Shown here in pieces: positions 1 to 11,466 of a stretch of DNA of 64,000 nucleotides. The position numbers and the translations under genes were made by a program. The stretch's first letter is position 1. The number at the start of each line of letters is the position of its first letter. This stretch comes from Spongospora subterranea f. sp. subterranea (Eukaryota > Endomyxa: Phytomyxea > Phytomyxea > Plasmodiophorida): NCBI GenBank assembly GCA_049724395.1, contig JAUGWO010000030.1, positions 62,001-126,000 on the forward strand, written 5' to 3'. The notes beneath the pieces were generated by a model that was given only the letters and a program-made list of their open reading frames with translations, was not told the origin of the DNA and ran no database searches.

Positions 1-381
1 TTATGTCCCAAGCAGGTATTACTGACGACCGTGAAGCACCGTTCGAGGCTGAAAACACTCGGGCCACCAAAAAGATCTAAATACATCATGAACTCCTCAT
101 TCAGATTCATCAGCCTTGAACACAAACATTGATCTGCAACGAATTCAGAAAAATTTGTTAGGTCGGGAACAGGGATGTGAACGGGCTCGACAAAGAAGAT
201 GGGTTTCTACTCGAATCTGTCAAGCAATTGCAGTACTCTTTGGTTTTCGCAATGGTACAGTATGTATAAAATTAGAACAAAATAATTCTGGATCAGCTCC
301 TGGTTTGGCTGCATTATCTATGAGGGAGTGTTGTTTCTTCTCACGTGTTTCTCAACTTCTCTCGTTCCGGAGTTGCTCCAT
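1..381 (-). CDS. Unrecognised coding segment, cut by the left window edge
   Basis: I do not recognise this protein. On the minus strand a stretch with protein-like composition reads ELIQNYFVLILYILYHCENQ, followed by a leucine-rich continuation. An intron starting near 204 and ending near 113-130 would join it to a second readable stretch containing FGGPSVFSLERC that runs off position 1. A possible start codon lies at 381 (MEQLRNER), but it is not in frame with the first stretch without a further unplaced intron. It would be divergent from the transporter gene at 592. An overlapping frame of the same DNA also has protein-like composition, so the reading frame is uncertain and the gene call is weak. 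Confidence 0.25.
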
Positions 382-480
382 CGTCGTCACTGTTGCACGT
401 GATGGGCTGTGGCCGCGCTGAAAGGGAAAGGGTCACAGTCAGGAGTGGGCCGTAGCGTATAGTGACCCACTGGCCACACA

Positions 481-496
481 CAGTCAGTCAGTCAGT
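481..496. repeat. CAGT tetranucleotide microsatellite, four units
   Basis: Four perfect CAGT units lie in the presumed divergent promoter region between the left-edge segment and the transporter gene at 592. No other motif stands out between 382 and 591. Confidence 0.7.
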
Positions 497-591
497 CCGG
501 GCGCCCGGCCCGTCCGCCTGCTGTTACCGCCAGAGATGAGGTTTGATGGCGGAGCCCATTACTTTCCCAGTCTGTTCTCTGTAGATAGAGG

Positions 592-1847
592 ATGGCCCGT
601 AAGACCTATTCCCATACACAAGATATATTGCATCTCCTCGGATGCTCGTCGGCCATCTACCTCTGCTTTCTGTCGTTCGCCATCGTTCAGGAAAGACTGT
701 ATAGAACCTCGCATGGCCCAGACAATGAGCGATATACCTTCACTGTCTTTCTCGTATTCTGCCAATGCTTCTGTAATGCATTAGTTGCCGGTATTCTAAA
801 AGTGGTGTTTGCTCGGACAAATAGCTCTAATCTTTCATCTTCTGTTCCGATCAAGTTAGTGTTCGAATTTGGGTTGCATTCATTTAGCGACAAATCTGAT
901 CTGTTTTTTCATTAGAGATTATCTGATGATTTCATCAGCTTACATCGGCGCCATGCTTTCCAGTAATATGGCGCTCAGGTTTGTAAACTATCCAACTCAG
1001 GTCCTGGGCAAATCCTGTAAAATGATCCCCGTCATGTTGATGGTAATATCTTGGGTTGATAACGACCCCTGGCGCTCTCTCACTGTATTGTCATTCAGGG
1101 CGTGTTTATCAACAAGAAACGGTACCGTAAACGGGAATATATCCAAGTACTTCTCATATCTCTCGGCATTTCAATTTTTATGGGATTTCAAGGGTCCAGT
1201 GATAAGCGTGATGCAGTTCAACGTATAGAAGGTGTCGCATTATTGTTGATTTCTCTGTTTTTGGACGGGTTTACTGGACCACTTCAAGTAAGGAATCGAA
1301 GCGAGATATTGATGTTGATTTCAGAACGATCTCTTTTCTAGGAGCGAGTTATCTCGAATCACCGACCATCGGTGCATGGCATGATGTTTGGAACAAATGT
1401 CTACGCTATTCCTATCTGCCTGGGAATAATGATTTTTCAAGGTACGGCTCTCAACAATTACGCAGGCTTTTTTTAACTCGCTTTAGGAACGTTTGGGGAG
1501 GCGTTGAGTTTCGTTCAGAAATACCCCATGGTCCTGCGGGATATCGGCGAGTTTTGTATATTTAGTGCTTTGGGTCAAAACGTCATCTTTCTCACTATGT
1601 TTCGTTTTGATTCTTTAATTTTAACGGTAAACCGCAATGTGGACGTTCGAGTTTCCTCTTCAGTTGAATAATTTGTGCTCAGACTATTACCACCACTCGT
1701 AAATTCTTCACCATAATGTTTTCTGTTCTCTGGTTCGGGAACGCCATCAACGCAATGCAATGGGTCGGCGTTACTGGTGTCTTCGCGGGCCTCGGACTAA
1801 ACATCTACTCCAAATATCAAGCTAAGAAAGGCAGGAAGGAAGCTTAA
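592..1847 (+). CDS. Nucleotide-sugar transporter, SLC35B1 / HUT1 type
   Basis: Six exons (592-854, 916-1042, 1099-1287, 1342-1441, 1487-1626, 1683-1847) join in phase to give 327 residues, the usual size for this family. The first membrane span is followed by IVQERLYR, matching the GILQEKI-type signature of SLC35B1. Later landmarks are the [20 protein letters not shown] segment, [11 protein letters not shown] and [11 protein letters not shown], all typical of the UDP-galactose transporter HUT1/SLC35B1 group in the endoplasmic reticulum. The C terminus is lysine-rich (KAKKGRKEA), resembling an ER-retrieval tail. Family members carry nucleotide sugars (or ATP/ADP in animal SLC35B1) into the ER lumen; the substrate cannot be read from sequence. 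An in-frame stop just before 592 supports this start. Introns are 45-61 bases. Confidence 0.9.
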
Positions 1848-3324
1848 AACGTCATTCGGATCTATACCTCCCAACAAAATCTATAAATCCAACCATCCAT
1901 TATATATCGTTGTCAACCAGTGGAAGTTACTTTATGTAAAATGTTCAAGAACCCACTTTGTCGGGCTCCTGTGTTCTGAAACAGAGAATGATAAACAAGG
2001 GTCACCCCTTATCTTACATAAGTGGTTTGCTGCCCAATGGACGACGGCAACATGATATCCATTGTCGCCGCGATGACGTTTCTTGTAGCAGCTGTGGCCC
2101 CTTTTGCTTCTGATGGACGTCGGCACAGGAGCCCTATCGGCACAACATCTACGATTTGAGATCATCTTTGGGAAGGTTGGCATTGCAGATTCTTCTAACG
2201 TTCGACTGGATTGTTCAAAGATTGACTGCATTACATCGCCTGGCGAAAATGCTTAGTGGGCATGCGTCCGCGGAAGACAGTCCAAAACAGCAGCTCTGTT
2301 TGAGATCGCGAAATCAATTGCGAGTTAGACAAATAACCGCGTGTTTGGACGTTCTGTAGTCATCGCACCCCAAATTGCTATCGAATCCAGCTGGATGGCA
2401 GAAGATCTCCACTCAGTTTGAGGAGAGGTGCGAGTTTCCGGCGCGATGGATGGGACGCAGTTGACGCAAACACTTTGCTGTATCAGAATCCCGAGGCGAA
2501 GATTCGCTGCCTCTACAAGAGCTGCAAGGCGAAATTTGCTGGCAATGACAGCCAGGCAGATAAATCTGTAGAGAAGATCGTTCGCGACGAAGGTATGCCT
2601 GCAGGGTTCTTCAGCGACCAGGTGGTGGTCGTTCCTGCAATACTGACTATGCGGATATGTTGGGATTCATCGTTCCAACTCTGGGACACATGCACCCGAC
2701 GTGTTCACATCCAAGATCGGACTGTCAGGTGAATCGTTTGCGGACACCGACAGGGCCGGTTCTGAAGTGATCATCATCGGCGATGAAGCTGAGCTGCTGG
2801 AATGGTTGATTTTGTTTGAACGAGGGCCCTGACAGATGTCCGATTCGATTCCCATCGTAGCCAAATGGGAACTAGAAGCAGCATTGGAGGAGAGTGCTTT
2901 TGGGCTACTCGGACATCTGTCCAAGAACCCGCTCAAACAGGTTAACCATCTCGATAATTTTGATGCGCTTGAGGGTGCGAGAGGAGCCGCCCAGCAGCCG
3001 TCAAGGCCTAACCAGTGTTTTCCAGTACGGGGTCTCTACAAATTTTGCGCCATTTTTTCAAAAATTGTGTTCATGGAAACAACTACACCCCATGGTATAC
3101 TTGGTACAATACACCGAATCGCGGCCAAATTGTATTAAACACAACAATAGCACTGGCACTCTTCTTTCGGCAAATACCACGAGAAGGAGAAACCAGAAAT
3201 AGACGCAGAAATTTTCTTGAACAAAACAGTCCACAACTGATGTTTCTTTTTTTTCTACGGAGTTTGTAGTAGTCCGAAATACCTGCCGAATCCACGTTAC
3301 TCAGTGAATTTGATCTGGACGGGG
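1848..3324. other. Intergenic stretch with possible decayed coding sequence
   Basis: No intact gene is visible in about 1.5 kb. On the plus strand, short protein-like stretches occur in changing frames between about 2150 and 3020, for example VVIAPQIAIESSWMAEDL near 2360, NPEAKIRCLYKSCKAKFAG near 2490 and VIIIGDEAELLEWLILFERG near 2770. None carries a domain I recognise and they are not joined by plausible introns. This could be an old pseudogene or chance open frames. About 300 bases before DPH1 (3020-3324) look non-coding. Confidence 0.35.
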
Positions 3325-4859
3325 ATGGCGCCAAACCAGTCCGACTCTGCCCCCAACCGTACTGGTTCGCCGGCGCTATCTGAGCGGCCTGGGAGGCTGT
3401 CGAGCCATAGGCAGCCGGCACGTGATGTATTGACAGGCGAGGAGGTGTCTCAGATCAAGGAGGCGGTCCGCAATGCCCTTCCCGGCAATTATCGGTTCGA
3501 GATCGAGAAGACCGTGCGACGCTGCCGGCAATATGGCGTGAAGCGCGTCGCCCTCCAGTTCCCCGAAGGATTATTGATGTTCGCTTGCCCGATCGGTTCG
3601 ATTTAGTGTTCAACATTATCGTTTTTTATTCAATATCGTTGGCGTTAGGTGACCTACTAATGCAATATGGCCTTGTCGAAGACGTAGCCATCCTGGGCGA
3701 TGTGACATATGGTGCATGCTGTATTGACGATTACGCCGCCGTTGCCCTACAGTCCGATCTTCTCGTGCACTATGGCCACTCATGTCTTGTGCCTGTGTCA
3801 ACTACCAAGGTCCCGTGTCTCTACATCTTTGTTGATATCGAGATCGATGTAGCTCATGTTATCGATACGATCACGGCTACATTCCCACCCGCTTCTAAAT
3901 TAACGCTAGCTGGCACGATCCAGTTTGAATCGGCAATCGCGCTAATATCTGAGACGCTGGATAATGTTCATGTCCCACAATGTCGTCCCCTTTCCCGTGG
4001 TATGTCCAAAAATGGGTTTCTACCTCGTTTTAACCAGACCGATTTATGCCCACTTGTAGGAGAAGTGCTAGGGTGTACCGCCCCTGTGATTGATCGCGGC
4101 GCCACCGATGCCCTAGTGTTCATAGCGGATGGTCGCTTTCACCTGGAATCGATCATGATTGCCAATCCATGGCTGCCGGCGTATCGATATGATCCCTACT
4201 CGAAACGCATGACAATCGAACAGTACGACCATGAACAGATGAAAGAAAACAGACGGGCGTCGATTTTAAGGGTATGTGATGCAGCGAATGCGAATCCTTC
4301 ATGTTGACACCAGGTTTCGCCAGGCGATGGAGGCGAAATCATGGGGGATTATCTTAGGGACTCTGGGTCGTCAAGGGAATGTCAACATCGTAACACGTAT
4401 CGAGGAATCGCTGAAGTCGCGAGGCGCTCACTATACGGTCATATTGCTGTCCGAGATATTCCCAGGAAAGCTCGACATGTTCACCGATATTGACGCATTT
4501 GTCCAAGTGGCGTGCCCCCGATTATCTATCGATTGGGGAATGGCGTTTTCGAAGCCGTTGCTATCCGCGTACGAAGCCATGTCGGCAATCGAAAAGGTCA
4601 TACTGTTTGCGGTTTTGTTTTTTGAATTTGTGGTGCTGACATTCGATATCAGATGGACGTATCTCAGTATTCAGGATCTCATCCAATGGATTATTACTCG
4701 AAAACCGGTGGTGTCTGGTCAAATTATTATACCCCACCCGAGTCTGGTAAATCCGGTCAAACTCCCTCGACGATTACCAACAGGCAGCGTGTTGAACGTG
4801 CGCTCAAAGCAAGGCAAAGAGCAGCCAGAGCGCCTCTGCAGATCGTTGATTCGTCGTAA
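3325..4859 (+). CDS. DPH1: Diphthamide biosynthesis protein 1 (2-(3-amino-3-carboxypropyl)histidine synthase subunit)
   Basis: Five exons (3325-3595, 3649-3999, 4060-4271, 4324-4596, 4653-4859) join in phase to 437 residues. The protein contains [20 protein letters not shown] and [15 protein letters not shown], then [17 protein letters not shown], and near the C terminus [12 protein letters not shown]. The last three carry the three conserved cysteines that in DPH1/DPH2 bind a [4Fe-4S] cluster. With DPH2 the enzyme transfers the 3-amino-3-carboxypropyl group of S-adenosylmethionine to a histidine of translation elongation factor 2, the first step of diphthamide synthesis in the cytosol. [10 protein letters not shown] is a further family signature. 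The first ATG after an upstream stretch without conserved sequence was taken as the start. The C-terminal tail is basic and variable, as in other eukaryotes. The fourth splice junction (after ILR) is my least certain join. Confidence 0.93.
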
Positions 4860-4935
4860 AACAGCAGTGCATAAACCTCAATTCATGTAAAAAGGGCACA
4901 ACTATTATAAATAATATATCGCATCGAAACTTTAT

Positions 4936-5996
4936 TTATCCAATGACTTTCCGCTTATGGGCTGTATTCATAAACGGTCGTAGAACCCATTCGTTCTCCG
5001 CCTCCTTCATATCCGCCGTACCCAGCTTGACCTGGTACAGACGAAGCTCGAATCGGGGGCCAACTTCGCGAATCTCCACGTCTTTCCCATGGGGACGCTC
5101 ATATACGTGGTGGCGAAACGATATGAAATCGTTCCTATTCACGAACGACATGACCCGCTTGCTGTCCTCCTTCGGTACCGGGAACAAATACTTGAGAATG
5201 TTTTGCACACGCTTGCCCAGAGGCGTATCGAACTTATCGAACACCAGATGAGGGAACGCCTCGGAAACAGTTCCTGGATTGCGATTCCGTCATTGACGTC
5301 GATACCAATAACAAACGTAAAGGCGGATACCGATTTTGGTGTCTTTGATGTCGTGTCGGGTCACGACACCAGACATGTTGAAATAGGCGGTCGGGCCATA
5401 TGGCATATGGCTAATAATTAGGGCGTCAGGTTCACCACGATGTTCATGCACGATCACCAGATCGGTGACGTCATTCGCCCTGCAGGCCGACACAAGTTCC
5501 TGCAGTCGTTGATGGTGGTTAGCAAAGAAAAAACAACCCTGACAACCCTGATCATGATGTGAAATCGCACCTTAATCACTGTTGCACCCCGATTGATGCG
5601 CTGCGAATTGGGGAACATGAGCCTGACCTCAGACGCGAACTGGATCAGTCGACTCGATGGATCACGAGATGTGGTCACCAGAATTTTCGGATCCCGGACG
5701 CCAGCTGTTTGGTATTCGTCATCGATTGTTGGAACCAAACCTGTCATCAAGACGTCAGCAACCCGGAATCTTTCGTGAGCGCGCGATGGAGCTCACACAC
5801 CTTCCGTCAATGCATCATCATATTGCAGATCGTGCCTGAGTTCCTGCTCTTGATTCCGCAGCTCCGTTGGAATCTGAGTCCCATCTTCTAGAGCCTCCCT
5901 GATCTGTTTCTTGCGTTCGTACAAGGCGCGCTCTTTGCCCTCCAGGCTTTTCCTATACATATACTCGCGACGAAGGCGAGCATTGCGTCGAATCAT
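4936..5996 (-). CDS. IMP4: U3 small nucleolar ribonucleoprotein IMP4
   Basis: Four exons on minus (5801-5996, 5571-5740, 5331-5499, 4936-5273) join in phase to 290 residues, the normal length. The N terminus MIRRNARLRREYMYRKSLEG and the following IPTELRN block match IMP4. The Brix domain follows, with DPKILVTTSRDPSSRLIQFA, MPYGPTAYFNMSGVVTRHDI and LGKRVQNILKYLFPVPKEDS, then the FVNRNDFISFRHHVYE signature and a C-terminal GPRFELRLYQVKLGT block. IMP4 is part of the U3 snoRNP/small-subunit processome in the nucleolus and helps U3 pair with pre-rRNA during 18S maturation. It is tail-to-tail with DPH1, with only 76 bases between stop codons, so the two 3' UTRs probably overlap. Confidence 0.95.
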
Positions 5997-6151
5997 TGTC
6001 TGTCCTCGACTGTGACCACGGAAAGGGCGGTCACGATTTGGTTTTCAGGAGACAACTCCGCCACGGAGTCCGGGAAAGTTTCCGGGAACTCTGTAACATG
6101 AATTGCATTACAGCCATGGAAAATATCTGTAAATTTTGAAAAAGTTTCTCA

Positions 6152-6457
6152 TTATTCCTCAAGAAAATCTGGAACTGCTTTAATCATTTTGAATAAATCG
6201 CGCCGTTTACGCCCTCTATCTTCAAAAAAACGGTTAGTTGTTATCACTGGTGTTGCAGAATCACCAGAGCGCAATCGAACATCGTGAATACAGATGAATT
6301 GCATATCTGTGGTCGTAGAATTAAAAAGATTTAATAACACAACATTTCTGGCAAGTAAAACAGGACGGTCGTCCTTGGGTGACTCGCAAGCATCGTCAAT
6401 ATTCTTGATCAATTTCCAACGCGGCTTTACGAAATTCCAATTGTGCGAGGCTGTCAA
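6152..6457 (-). CDS. Unrecognised ORF between IMP4 and the MFS transporter
   Basis: The minus strand is open for about 100 codons from near 6457 to a stop at 6152-6154. It has protein-like composition, including NWNFVKPRWKLIKNIDDACE, DRPVLLARNVVLLNLF and a basic stretch EDRGRKRRDLFKMIKAVPDF before the stop. There is no ATG at the upstream edge (the frame opens with TTG); an internal ATG lies in TDMQFICIHD. It begins only about 30 bases beyond the stop of the Spinster-type gene on the same strand, so it could be a separate small gene, a remnant, or an alternative last exon. No domain is recognised. From 5997 to 6151 I see nothing. Confidence 0.35.
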   Translation of the reverse strand: MTASHNWNFVKPRWKLIKNIDDACESPKDDRPVLLARNVVLLNLFNSTTTDMQFICIHDVRLRSGDSATPVITTNRFFEDRGRKRRDLFKMIKAVPDFLEE

Positions 6458-6484
6458 TCCAATAAAAAACCAATACCATCAAAG

Positions 6485-8532
6485 TCAAGTGCAACGACTG
6501 TACTTGGCTGTTCGCCACCAGGCGCCTAGTGACAGCACCAGCCAGATGCCGAGCAGGCGGAACGACACAAGCCAGTTGCCAGAGTAGTCAACTAGTGCCT
6601 GAGTTCCGCTCAATCAATATTCGAATTCAGGCAAAACAGGGGCGGTCTTACGCCAACCACGCTGGGACTTGCCGCATCACCGAGAGCGTGGATGAGCATT
6701 GTGGAAAGGGCCTGGCGAAACTTATATAAAATCAATCAAATCAATGAATTCATAAGCGTCGAACCATTGCCAGCGGACGTAAACTCGGTGAAGTTTGACT
6801 CCACATTATGACGCCGTTGCATGGACTCTAAGAACCGCATTAGCGTTGGATGTGATAAACGTGATCGGCAACGAACAAGACAAGCGAAAATGCAGATTTC
6901 CGTGAACATCGATCCGATACAAAACATATACACGTTGAGAGAAGCGAACGTAAGTGCAAAAACAGGAAGAGCCTGAACCCATAAGGCGTTGGATCCAGCA
7001 CAACAATGGGCCGAACGGATATACAGTCAACGCTGCATATATAAGAATCCGAGCTGCAGTCACCGTGCGAGCGGCATCGTTAACAGGGCCTTGCGCGATG
7101 ACCCAGCTATTGATTTCTCCATCCGACACGGAGGGCGTTATCAACTTTTCCGGGTCAATGCTAGAAACCGACCCGGCATGGTCAACCCTATGTGATCACA
7201 TGAACACATAGTAGAAGTGCTCATCCGCTACCAACGTACTCGATATGAGTTTGATTGTTTCGATCAAGTAAGTATCCTCCTAAAGCGGTTCCAGCAACGC
7301 CGGAAATTACTACTTCCAACCCAAATACTAGAATCGCGACATCAGTGAGACGAAATCCACTTGAAATCGGCGAACTGACTCAAAGTAGACATAGTCGGAG
7401 ACAGACCGATCGCCTCCTGAAGATACGAGACTCCTACAATAGACATTAGTAAATAAATCACTTTAAAGCTTGACATTACCGAAGCTGCTGATGCCGCCGA
7501 CCACGAACGTTTGCAACGCGTAGCCGAGAACCGTCCAGCGGAATATCGGGCTGGACATTACAGTACGTACGTCACCAAAAAATGAGGATTGATAACCCTG
7601 TTAAGATGTTGAAATGAGGGATATGTGTCGTGTATTACAGAAAGAACATACGGCACTGTTCTCTAGCTGGGAGAAGCGCTCAGGCAACGCGACGCAGATT
7701 AAAGTTAAAGGCAGCATTACCAGCCCTGACCTCAAAGGTTACACGGTATGAGTGTGAAAACATGTTCACCGCGATACCTTGGACGATCCACATAATCCGC
7801 CAATTGTTCAGTCCAATTGTTGCATAATCCAGAACGAAACCTTGAACGGACAGACCGAGGGCGAACCCAACAGGAATCGTCAAATAGTAGTACGACAGCC
7901 ATGCCTATCAAAGTGAGCCAGTGGAATGAGAAATGCCGACCGTCAATTGAACTGACCGAACGGTTGGCCTTGGGGGCGGATATGTCAATGAGTGGCTGAA
8001 CAGAGTTTGAATATGTTATAATCCGCTCATGACAAATAGATGAAAAGGTGCCGATGGAGTCTACCTACAGCTGCAATGCATACAAAAGACGCTTCTCCTA
8101 TCCCAGATAAACAACGTGATATTGTCATGGGTATGAAGCTGAACGAGAGGCCCATTGCAATTGATGATAAGGAGAAGATGAATAGGCCAAAAGCCATCGT
8201 ATACATAGGTCGATAAAAGGTGGCGACACGCGCGAAAATCGGCGCCGTTATCATAAACCCAACTGTTTGGAAGATTGGAAAAGGGAGGGCAATTACCGGC
8301 AAGAGAAGGTACCAATAAAAACAGTTGATAAAACACCATTGTTGAACTGAGTCAGCAATAGAGGTGGCTGGGAGAAAGACGAGAGACTAAGGAAAGCAGG
8401 CGTCACCACGAATAAGCGCGCCTAAATGTTGTTCAACCTAGCTGATAATAGGCCGCGGTCGAAATAGCAGAGCAGATTGATCGTCATAAGAAGCGCGAGA
8501 AACGCCCTGGCATGGTTCAGAGGCAGCGTCAT
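6485..8532 (-). CDS. Major facilitator superfamily transporter, Spinster type
   Basis: Fourteen exons on minus join without a phase error: 8438-8532, 8313-8386, 8069-8262, 7957-7995, 7904-7778, 7725-7652, 7597-7480, 7433-7380, 7327-7240, 7187-7025, 6972-6877, 6827-6765, 6711-6652 and 6598-6485. The product is 452 residues, a normal 12-span MFS length. Spinster hallmarks in order are TINLLCYFDRGLLSA in span 1, SRCLSGIGEASFVCIAAPLI, YLTIPVGFALGLSVQG, GLEVVISGVAGTALGGYLLD and a final HALGDAASPSVVG followed by SFRLLGIWLVLSLGAWWR. Spinster-family proteins export sphingosine-1-phosphate or lysophospholipids, or act in late endosome/lysosome membranes; the substrate here is unknown. A stop codon immediately before the ATG supports the start. 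Exons of 39-194 bases separated by introns of about 50 bases make it the most finely split gene of ordinary size in the window. Confidence 0.88.
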
Positions 8533-8985
8533 TGGTTAGGCCTCGGCCGTTTCGCCGATAACGATTCGACTACACCGTTTTAAGTTATGGGGGTTATCAT
8601 GTAAACCCGACCACCGCACTGTGATTTGTCATCACTGTCACCCGTAACGATCGCTGGCTCTTGTCCAGGTTATTTATAGCGCGGTATTGACAGTGGCCCG
8701 TACCTGTGTCGGCTGTCAGGTCAGTCGCTCATACAACATGAGATGAGGTTCCACCGCGCGTGACCAATGGGGTACCATTTCCGGCCCTTTCCTATAATTT
8801 TGACAGTGTGCCTGGGACTTGGGGTGATTGGGTAACCTCGCTACGATCTCTGACGCGTTTCTGAGTTCAAAAGCAGAATCCACTGCTCCTCACGGTTCCG
8901 TATCATCCATCATTTTAACAAAAACGGAAATCTTGTCGTCAGTTAACGAGCCAAAACGGCAATCCAATTGTCATTGGAGCAGGAG
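8533..8985. other. Intergenic, presumed promoter of the Spinster-type gene
   Basis: No coding signal is convincing. The stretch presumably holds the minus-strand promoter upstream of 8532. I see no clear TATA box or repeat. Confidence 0.4.
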
Positions 8986-9544
8986 ATGCAAGAATTGTTC
9001 GCCACTATATCTTTTCGTGAGCGTTGCATCCGAAATCGACCTTTGGTCGTCGTTTCAGCATTGTGTTTTTTGTTGCAAACAATCGCAGCCGAAGGCAACT
9101 CTTCAAGGAGTTTGTTGAACAATGATGAACTCAATCTGAGATGATGTCACAAGCGGTTTGTGCCTGCATTTGCTGGTCGTCATCAACGGTGCCAACTCTC
9201 GGGTTGGCTTGGCTTGTTTTGGTCTCAACGGAAGTGTAAGAGTTGCGGGTCGTCCTCGGACATGCTGTCAGACCCAAGACCTGTTGCCTGGCACGGCCAC
9301 GGTCGCGATACTTCTATCGCCATTCAGGTAATAAAAACGTTTGATAGGCAAACATAGTGGGATATACTTGGTTGTAAACGAGTCAGCCATCTGTACTGTA
9401 TTGCAGAATTCGTCTCTCTTTCCCAAGTCCCAGGTGTTAGAAGCGCTGCTGCTCAATGTTGAAAGGGGCAAAGATGCATCGGACATCCCAGAACAGCTGT
9501 TGCCCGCCTTTGTGGATAGCGTTGACGACTGGAGACTCCGTTAA
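8986..9544 (+). CDS. Doubtful plus-strand gene, unrecognised
   Basis: An ATG at 8986 opens a frame beginning MQELFATISFRERCIRNRPL, followed by a hydrophobic VVVSALCFLLQTIAAEG segment that could be a signal anchor. Further on, after what may be an intron ending at the ttgcag near 9400-9406, an open stretch SQVLEALLLNVERGKDASDI runs to a stop at 9544. The region between (9130-9330) can be read in more than one frame and I could not place unambiguous introns. No family is recognised. It may be a real small gene, a relic, or chance. Confidence 0.3.
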
Positions 9545-10299
9545 TCACGTTGGCAGTATTTCGACAGCAATGGCACAGTTGCAGGTTTGGCTACCTGTCA
9601 AGTACTAGTATGATCAACGCTCTCAGACCTAACGTGGGGTACATCATAGAGGGTGTATCTGAAGCATACAAGCGGCTCAGCAAATGTCATGCGGTAACCA
9701 TTGTTCGATACCGACTGGAACGCAGTCTACCTGTGCCACGGACGTATCCACCATGTCGTCTACCCATAAGGAAAGTTTACATAAATTTGTAATTTTTTCT
9801 GGATCTGATTCTTCGGTTCCGCAATAGTTCTGCGAAGCATACGACGTAACTAGAAGTTCGTGAAAAGTCGTCGATGTCAATGTGAAAGAAAACATTCACA
9901 TTCGGGTTTCAGAGATTCGGTTTTCCGACGTTAGTAGATACGCTGGTCCCTATCTGAGAGTCTCTCGGAAGAGTTTGTGTATTTTTTTTTTGGGGCTGTG
10001 ACATTGCTAGCGGTGATGCGGTGCAAAACTTTCGACATATTAGACAACTCGCGATTTCGTCCCAAGTATACTCTCACCTGCATTCCCTATCAAAAAGATT
10101 CTTCGAAAGGAATCTCCTCACAGTCACAGTTTTACCACGTGTTTTTGGTCTAGTAAGTGTGGTAACAACATAAAACTGCCTTCGTACCTGCCCGTCCACC
10201 CTCTGAAGTACTCGAAATATTGTATCGGTGACACCTGGCCACTCAAACAAACTCCAGATGTTTTAGCAGCGCACTGATATCACAAAACGGGCGCCCAAC
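9545..10299. other. Intergenic, nothing clear
   Basis: Open frames here are short and lack recognisable domains. A run of ten T followed by G occurs near 9980. The right part should hold the promoter of the dehydrogenase gene starting at 10300. Confidence 0.4.
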
Positions 10300-11466
10300 A
10301 TGAACGCTAACACCATTGCATCAGAATCATCACCGGCAGGGTCCAAGAAGGTGGCGATAGTGACCGGATCGTCGTCGGGGATAGGTATCGAGACGGCTCT
10401 CGACCTTTTCGAGAAGGGATGGACAGTTGTTATGGCTTGTCGGCAACGCGATAAAACCGTTAAAATTATCGAAGAGGTTCAACTCAAAGCAGCAAAAGCC
10501 GGCCAGGGTGGCTTAGAATTTATGCACCTTGAGCTTTCTCAGTTTTCCTCAGTTCAGCGGTTTGTGAAAGAGTTTTGTGAAAAATACGACAAATTAAACG
10601 TTGGTGGAGAGTCATCCATGTGTGGGTGTAAAGAAAATTTGGTTTTTAGGTTTTAATAAATAACGCTGGCCTTCTGAAGTCGTCCAAACAAACAGAGGAT
10701 GGATTTGGGGAAGTCTTACAAGTGAATATCATAATGTGGCTGTGAGAACTTCCGTTGATGCGTTTCCTTAGGTTAATTTTCTGGCGCACGTTTTGCTGAC
10801 TGAACTGCTGTGGCCAACACTGAAATCAACCGGGGGCGCTCGTGTGATCCATGTGTCATCAGTTCTTCATCAAAAAGCAACTGCAGATATTTTCACTGAT
10901 CAAGGCGATTATAACAATTCGTAAGTGATAACAGACAATGATGTCTCCCCATTTAAAGCCAATCTGAACAGGAAGTTAGCCCAGATCTTATACACGTATT
11001 ACTGTCAAAGGACTCGCTGTTGTAAAGATGGTGTGACCTCAATCGCTGTTCATCCTGGAGTGACGGCAACAGACGTTTTTCGCGATCTTCCTCTGGTTGT
11101 TCGTGGCATCATTAACTGCATCGCCCTTTCGCCGAAGAAGGGAGCAAAAGTACTAGTATATTCGCGGCAGTAGATCCCTCTATAACCGACACAGCTGGTT
11201 CTGGTCAGACCCTCTATTTATCTCCGAACAAAAGGTAACCGCAAAACCTGTTTATCGAGCAATGGAACTCGCATTTTTGAACCTCAATTTACAGGTATTG
11301 GCTGGATTGTTGCACTGATGGCCAAGGATTCGGCACTTATGTCGGCTCCATTCCTTGCGATTCCTCTCCGTTAGCAAACGACGCTGACCTTGCCACTAAA
11401 GTGGTTCAAGAAACACTTGGTCGTTTATCAGCGTTTGACTCAAAGGTCGTTCCTTCTAGTCAATAA
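10300..11466 (+). pseudogene. Short-chain dehydrogenase/reductase, copy 1, frame-shifted near the 3' end
   Basis: Exons 10300-10599, 10650-10721, 10772-10920, 10972-11234 and 11295-11466 mirror the intact copy at 13797. The cofactor motif VTGSSSGIG, the INNAG motif, and the YNNSK catalytic Tyr-x-x-x-Lys (split by an intron between Ser and Lys) are present, so this is a classical NAD(P)-dependent SDR of the retinol dehydrogenase/WWOX-like group. Around 11145-11155, after SPKKGAK, one base is missing compared with copy 3, so the frame runs into a stop at 11171. The expected TSIFAAVDPSITDTA-like sequence continues in the shifted frame through the fifth exon (YWLDCCTDGQGFGTY) to 11466. Copy 1 also lacks about four codons before this point. 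It is either a young pseudogene, a shortened enzyme, or a sequencing error. Confidence 0.8.

Noticed and set aside
6736-7144. Two overlapping minus ORFs that look like separate small membrane proteins
   Set aside because: They are read-throughs of introns in the Spinster-type gene; splicing gives the expected family sequence in one continuous frame.
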